DNA from: Hydrogenophaga sp. | Lineage (GTDB): Bacteria; Pseudomonadota; Gammaproteobacteria; Burkholderiales; Burkholderiaceae_C | Direction: 5' to 3' | Length of the DNA stretch: 51,162 nucleotides | Assembly: GCA_020048405.1 (NCBI GenBank) | Contig: JAIFMP010000076.1 | Span: 1-51,162, forward strand | Shown here: piece after piece, positions 51,007-51,162 of the stretch | Numbering within the stretch: position 1 is the first letter of the stretch | Layout of the letters: every line of letters begins with the position of its first letter | Program-made: the position numbers and the translations under genes | Notes under the pieces: model-generated | What the model was told of the DNA's origin: nothing | Database searches by the model: none | What the model saw: the letters and a program-made list of their open reading frames with translations, nothing else

Positions 51007-51162
51007 TCAGTCCTGACGAAGCTCGCCCAGACGAGCCCTGATGGCAGCGTGGTCGGTGGCCTCGGGCTGGCGCACCAGGTAATCGGTCAGGTCTTGGGCT
51101 GCGCGCACGTTCTCGCCCAGTTCAGCCAGCACCAGCCCACGGTCGCGGCGCTCGTCCCACAC
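51007..51162 (-). CDS. SirB1/transglutaminase-like family protein, C-terminal fragment
   Basis: The end of a gene running out of the window on the reverse strand; 51 codons and a TGA remain. The residues RRDRGLVLAELGENVRAAQDLTDYLVRQPEATDHAAIRARLGELR have the 'RDRGL..x..L...AA..DL..YL...P...D' pattern of the TPR-like tail of SirB1/YchA proteins. It ends 36 bases upstream of the EamA permease start, so both may share a transcript. Confidence 0.65.
   Translation of the reverse strand: MWDERRDRGLVLAELGENVRAAQDLTDYLVRQPEATDHAAIRARLGELRQD

Overview
The window is about 51 kb of high-GC, densely coded chromosome. Gene content and protein sequence point to a betaproteobacterium of the Burkholderiales, most likely Comamonadaceae. 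The run purM // AI-2E permease - hda - HAD-IB phosphatase - pcnB - folK, with its 4-bp and 14-bp overlaps, is typical of that order, and so are the aap-type amino-acid ABC operon, the DUF1631, DUF1415 and DUF2189 proteins, and AT-rich intergenic ATAGC repeats. No rRNA, tRNA, CRISPR, phage or intact insertion sequence was seen.

Layout. 1-4.5 kb: end of pgi, a GNAT acetyltransferase, then a close-packed run of FecR-domain protein, OmpA-like lipoprotein, 6-phosphofructokinase, HugZ-like flavin protein and RluA-type pseudouridine synthase. 4.6-8.5 kb: a damaged thiolase, a receiver-only response regulator, a 2OG-Fe oxygenase, a bacteriohemerythrin and a DUF2189 membrane protein behind a striking hairpin or FNR-like site. 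8.5-16.5 kb: an acyl-CoA ligase diverges from the aapJQMP operon, followed by a small protein and a frameshifted PLP amino-acid deaminase. 16.5-27.5 kb: DUF1631, DUF1415, ettA, a RhlE-type helicase, a thioesterase, gloA, an OmpA-like membrane protein, a ChaC-like protein, pdxH and a halohydrin-dehalogenase-like SDR. 27-32.8 kb: the folK-pcnB-HAD-hda-permease cluster diverging from purM. 33-36.3 kb: a fumarate-reductase-type flavoprotein with a broken ThDP enzyme. 36.4-39.7 kb: a LysR/MFS/SnoaL cassette, less GC-rich, followed by about 585 bp without a gene. 39.7-47.2 kb: membrane proteins and a metallophosphoesterase-lipid kinase-DUF3616 operon. 47.2-51.2 kb: a LysR regulator divergent from an SbtA-like transporter, a DUF6671 protein, an EamA permease and the end of a SirB1-family gene.

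The most unusual signal is not a gene. At least ten places in nine genes look as if a short block of roughly 14-30 bp had been removed. Five of these shift the frame (thiolase, deaminase, ThDP enzyme, MscS-like channel, YqhA-like protein). Five keep the frame but remove family-conserved residues (thiolase again, PdxH, the SDR, the metallophosphoesterase, the second LysR). Housekeeping genes are hit in conserved motifs, so an assembly artefact is the first explanation to test. If the gaps are real, they record an unusual deletion process in this lineage.
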